Assembly (NCBI GenBank): GCA_019648995.1
Contig: BLXT01008440.1
Span: 834,734 to 860,201, forward strand
Direction of reading: 5' to 3'
Origin: Plakobranchus ocellatus
Taxonomy: Eukaryota; Mollusca; Gastropoda; Plakobranchidae
DNA: 25,468 bases
In this document: one piece after another, positions 10,805 through 25,468 of the stretch
Numbering within the stretch: position 1 is the stretch's first letter
Layout of the letters: each line of letters starts with the position of its first letter
Translations under genes and position numbers: made by a program
Notes under the pieces: model-generated
The model's input: only the letters and a program-made list of their open reading frames with translations
Database searches by the model: none
What the model was told of the DNA's origin: nothing

Positions 10805-11165
10805 GAGAAAGTGTGTGCGTGTGTGAGAGAAAAAAACAGCGCAATGCCAGAATGTTTCTTATTGTTTATTTTCTTTAAAATTGAAAATAACCCTTTGCTC
10901 ACTGGGTTTTATTCATTTTTTTCCTAGAGTGAAATAAAAATATAAAGACATCTGCCTACAGCCTAAAGTTTGAGTGTGATTGACGTACTGGCATACTGAA
11001 TTTAAAGAAAATCTCAGAAACAAAGACATTGTCATACTCACAAACATACACACAAATACACATACACTTTAAGTTAAATGGCATGGTTTGAAAACGCACC
11101 ACAGTTCATCGCTTACTCTTTCCAAGTTTCTGGGGGCTCACATATAATAATCCACTCATAATCAC

Positions 11166-11595
11166 TGTACATGTTTATCAGTTAAGTTTGATTTCTATCG
11201 ACACTTTGAAAGAAGCGTGGGTTACTTACAGTTACACTCACATTTTGTGTTTACTTATATCAGTTTTGATTTCTACTGACACTTTAAAAGAAGAATGAGC
11301 CACTAACACCTACAGTGGATGTTTATCTATTAGTCTTGATTCCTACTGACACTATATTTAAAAGGAATTTTGAGCCACTTGCACTCACAGTGCGTATTTA
11401 CCTATTGGTTTTGATTATATTCACTGTCAAAGATATGAACTTCAAAAGAAGAATGAGCCACCTACACTCACGGTGCATGTTTATCTGTTGGTGTTGATTC
11501 CTACTGACATTATAAATTTAAAAAAGCGTGGGCCACTTCCTCTAAAAAAGGTGCTTATCTAGTTGTTCTTATTTCTACTGGCACTATTATAGGGA
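11166..11595 (+). repeat. diverged tandem repeat, six units of 70-83 bp
   Basis: The phrase TTGATT(T/C)CTACTGACACT recurs with its GAT or equivalent at 11190, 11268, 11338, 11413, 11496 and 11570. Spacings are 78, 70, 75, 83 and 74 bp. Most units also carry AAAAGAA(G)AATGAGCCACT, ACACTCAC(A/G)GTGC and GTTTATCT(A/G)TTGGT in the same order. The units are well diverged, so this is an old array. It sits about 300 bp past the 3' end of the QPCT-like coding region. Confidence 0.8.
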
Positions 11596-11898
11596 GCATC
11601 GCAATGAAATTTGATACACATACTCAGAATTTTGCTCACGGTTATTTTGAAGACTAAATACAAAACAATTACTAGATATTCCTTACCCAAGATCATATAT
11701 GTGGCGCATCAAGTCTATATTTTTCTGTAATTTGTGTCTTTCTTGTCCACTCATATATTTTTTAAGAGTTGTGTGATTCATTGAATAAAATTTAAGATTA
11801 CAAATATAATAATGCTATTGCCGTTCGTGATTGATACTAACAATTAAAAAAAAAAAACCAAAAAAAACTATTATTGCCTACGCCTTTGCTGGTATTAA

Positions 11899-23813
<11,915 letters not shown>

Positions 23814-23815
23814 CT

Positions 23816-25468
23816 ATTGTTAAGAGAAAAAAAAAAACATTATGGCACCATTTATTAAAAATGCAAAAATAAAAGTGCGGCAACTGAGCCTGTGTTTGTC
23901 TTTTTCTTTGTTTTGCTTTTGCTTTGCCAAATCTGCAATTTTTTTGCCTCAATTGTCAGACACCTTTTTATCTCCAGCGGTCGAAATTAATTATTGTGTG
24001 ATATTCTAAGAAACTTAAGGTACAAAATGAGAAATAGATATTTTCATCGTAACACAGATACAGTTGAGGAGCACAGAGTACTGCAATTGGTAGTTTATTT
24101 TTTGTGTATAATCCTTCTAGATCCACACGAACTGTTTTCATTTTTCGGATCTAAAAGTAAGGTTTTGTGATCAGTTGCTCTAAAGCTCCTTCAGCGCTAT
24201 GGATTTCTCAGACTGCTGGCCCTCTACTAGGCCTGCCTGGCAAAATCCGCACAGCTGAATAGCACCTGCCAATAGAATATCTCGAGATAGCTCGGAAAAC
24301 AACAAAATCTATTTTTTAAGGGCGGACAAACAAACGATCAGTAAAAGCCCAGATGGATCGAATTCCACTCTCAATTCCACTGATTTTTCTGGACAAAGCA
24401 ACTAAATCCACGTAAACGAGCCTATTACAGACTATTCCTGATCCTTTAAAAGCTTTCGCGGGTGTGACAGCTTTTTAAAATCTAAATTCTGAAGATAAGC
24501 CCGCCATGCTACCTCGTACCATTTTTACCGTACTAGATCTGTAACTTATCCGCCCTTCCTACGTATCTTGCTTAATTGATTTGATCGAGCTCCTCGCTAA
24601 CAAAGCATCAAAATGAAGAGTGAAAAAAAAAATATTGTCAGAAAATGCAAGAGAACTCATGCCTCTACGTGCATGACGATAACAAAGTTCTCACACTGCA
24701 GTTGCTCAATTTTTAAGCAATGTAAATATTTTTACAAAATACATGAATATGATAAGAGATTTTGTGAAGTTTGGTCGTAGGGACATAAAAATGGACTCAG
24801 CAATAATGTACATGGGCGCAGTTTACGAGAATTTTCCTGGAGGGGAATATTATGTTTTAATTTTTCTACGTCTTGTTCTCGAAACATATTATATCAAAAA
24901 CTAATTTCTCTCATCCGACGAATTCTCTTCTTAAAGTGACAGGCCCTTATAATTTGTTGAAGGAGTATGTAGTCTATATTGCCGGTCTTTCAGTCATACA
25001 TTTTCCGGTGATTACCCTTTTTCATGTTCAGACTTTTTTTCTTTACTAAAACCAGTTCCTATCAAAATCTATTAAACTAGAGATAAGTGCATCTCTTTTA
25101 AAACTGTCTTTTCTTTAAGCAAGTATATATCAGTGAATCGACTCTCGTTAGGAAGTAAAAGGGCGAAAATAGAACAAGGAAGACCCATAACTGATGTAAA
25201 ACGCCAAGTGGAGTATTGAAAAGGTGAAATACAAAAGGGGAAAATAATAGACTTTGCACACATGCGGGCGCTTATGACTTGTCTTGGGCTTCTAATGTTC
25301 TTTGTAGGCTATCTTAACACTGTCTTTGTTACTCACACTCTTGCTGTTGCCACTTCAATTCCTGTAAAACGATTAAGATTCCCAGTCTTAAGATCAAGAC
25401 TAAGAGATATATAGTAAGACCATTCCACTCTGATTGGAAACTCTTTTTAATTGAAAAAAAAAAAAAAA
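23816..25468. other. upstream intron or 5' flank of the QPCT-like gene
   Basis: The expected first exon (start codon plus signal peptide, ending in phase 0) was sought on the minus strand. No frame with a hydrophobic leader followed by a fitting GT donor was convincing. The window ends in a poly-A run (25455-25468). The first exon probably lies outside. Confidence 0.5.

Noticed and set aside
25072..25263. Minus-strand 63-codon frame with a hydrophobic stretch, considered as the cyclase first exon
   Set aside because: No fitting GT donor in phase 0, and the leader is not clearly signal-like.

Overview
This is animal nuclear DNA: AT-rich, full of long dinucleotide and trinucleotide repeats, with genes split by GT-AG introns and several decayed retrotransposons. 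The mix of an RTE-type LINE, a jockey-superfamily LINE with a zinc-knuckle gag, and a Gypsy-type gag/LTR remnant, plus the style of the gene, suggests an invertebrate. A mollusc is my best guess, but that is inference and not proven by the sequence. There is no bacterial-style operon, tRNA, rRNA or CRISPR.

The one convincing host gene lies on the minus strand from 23813 down to 11899. Six exons join in a consistent reading phase to give 321 codons plus stop of a glutaminyl-peptide cyclotransferase (glutaminyl cyclase, QPCT family), a secretory-pathway zinc enzyme that makes N-terminal pyroglutamate on peptides. Only the first exon (start codon and signal peptide, about 40 residues) is missing, and it probably lies beyond the right edge. 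All three predicted zinc ligands are present. The loop that normally reads I-Q-D-D-H-I-P-F reads I-D-D-D-Q-N-P-F.

Region by region: 1-2700 has a possible pogo-like MITE and otherwise nothing. 2711-4460 holds two 205-bp tandem units, a poly-G/N gap, and a collapsed jockey-like LINE (gag joined to the end of the reverse transcriptase). 4461-10480 is non-coding with small inverted repeats, a CGAGGACG hairpin and long microsatellites. 10481-10723 is a truncated RTE 3' end (copy C). 11166-11595 is a diverged six-unit tandem repeat just past the gene's 3' end. The last intron (12054-15747) contains RTE copy B, which has an inverted 5' part as expected from twin priming, and a long TAA array. The large intron 17420-22827 is mostly mobile DNA: a Gypsy gag/LTR remnant (about 17830-19010, minus strand) and the longest RTE copy A (19091-22053, plus strand, opposite to the gene).

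The QPCT-like gene is the only element that looks intact. The three copies of one RTE family, all in or beside this gene, explain most of the repeated sequence in the right half.
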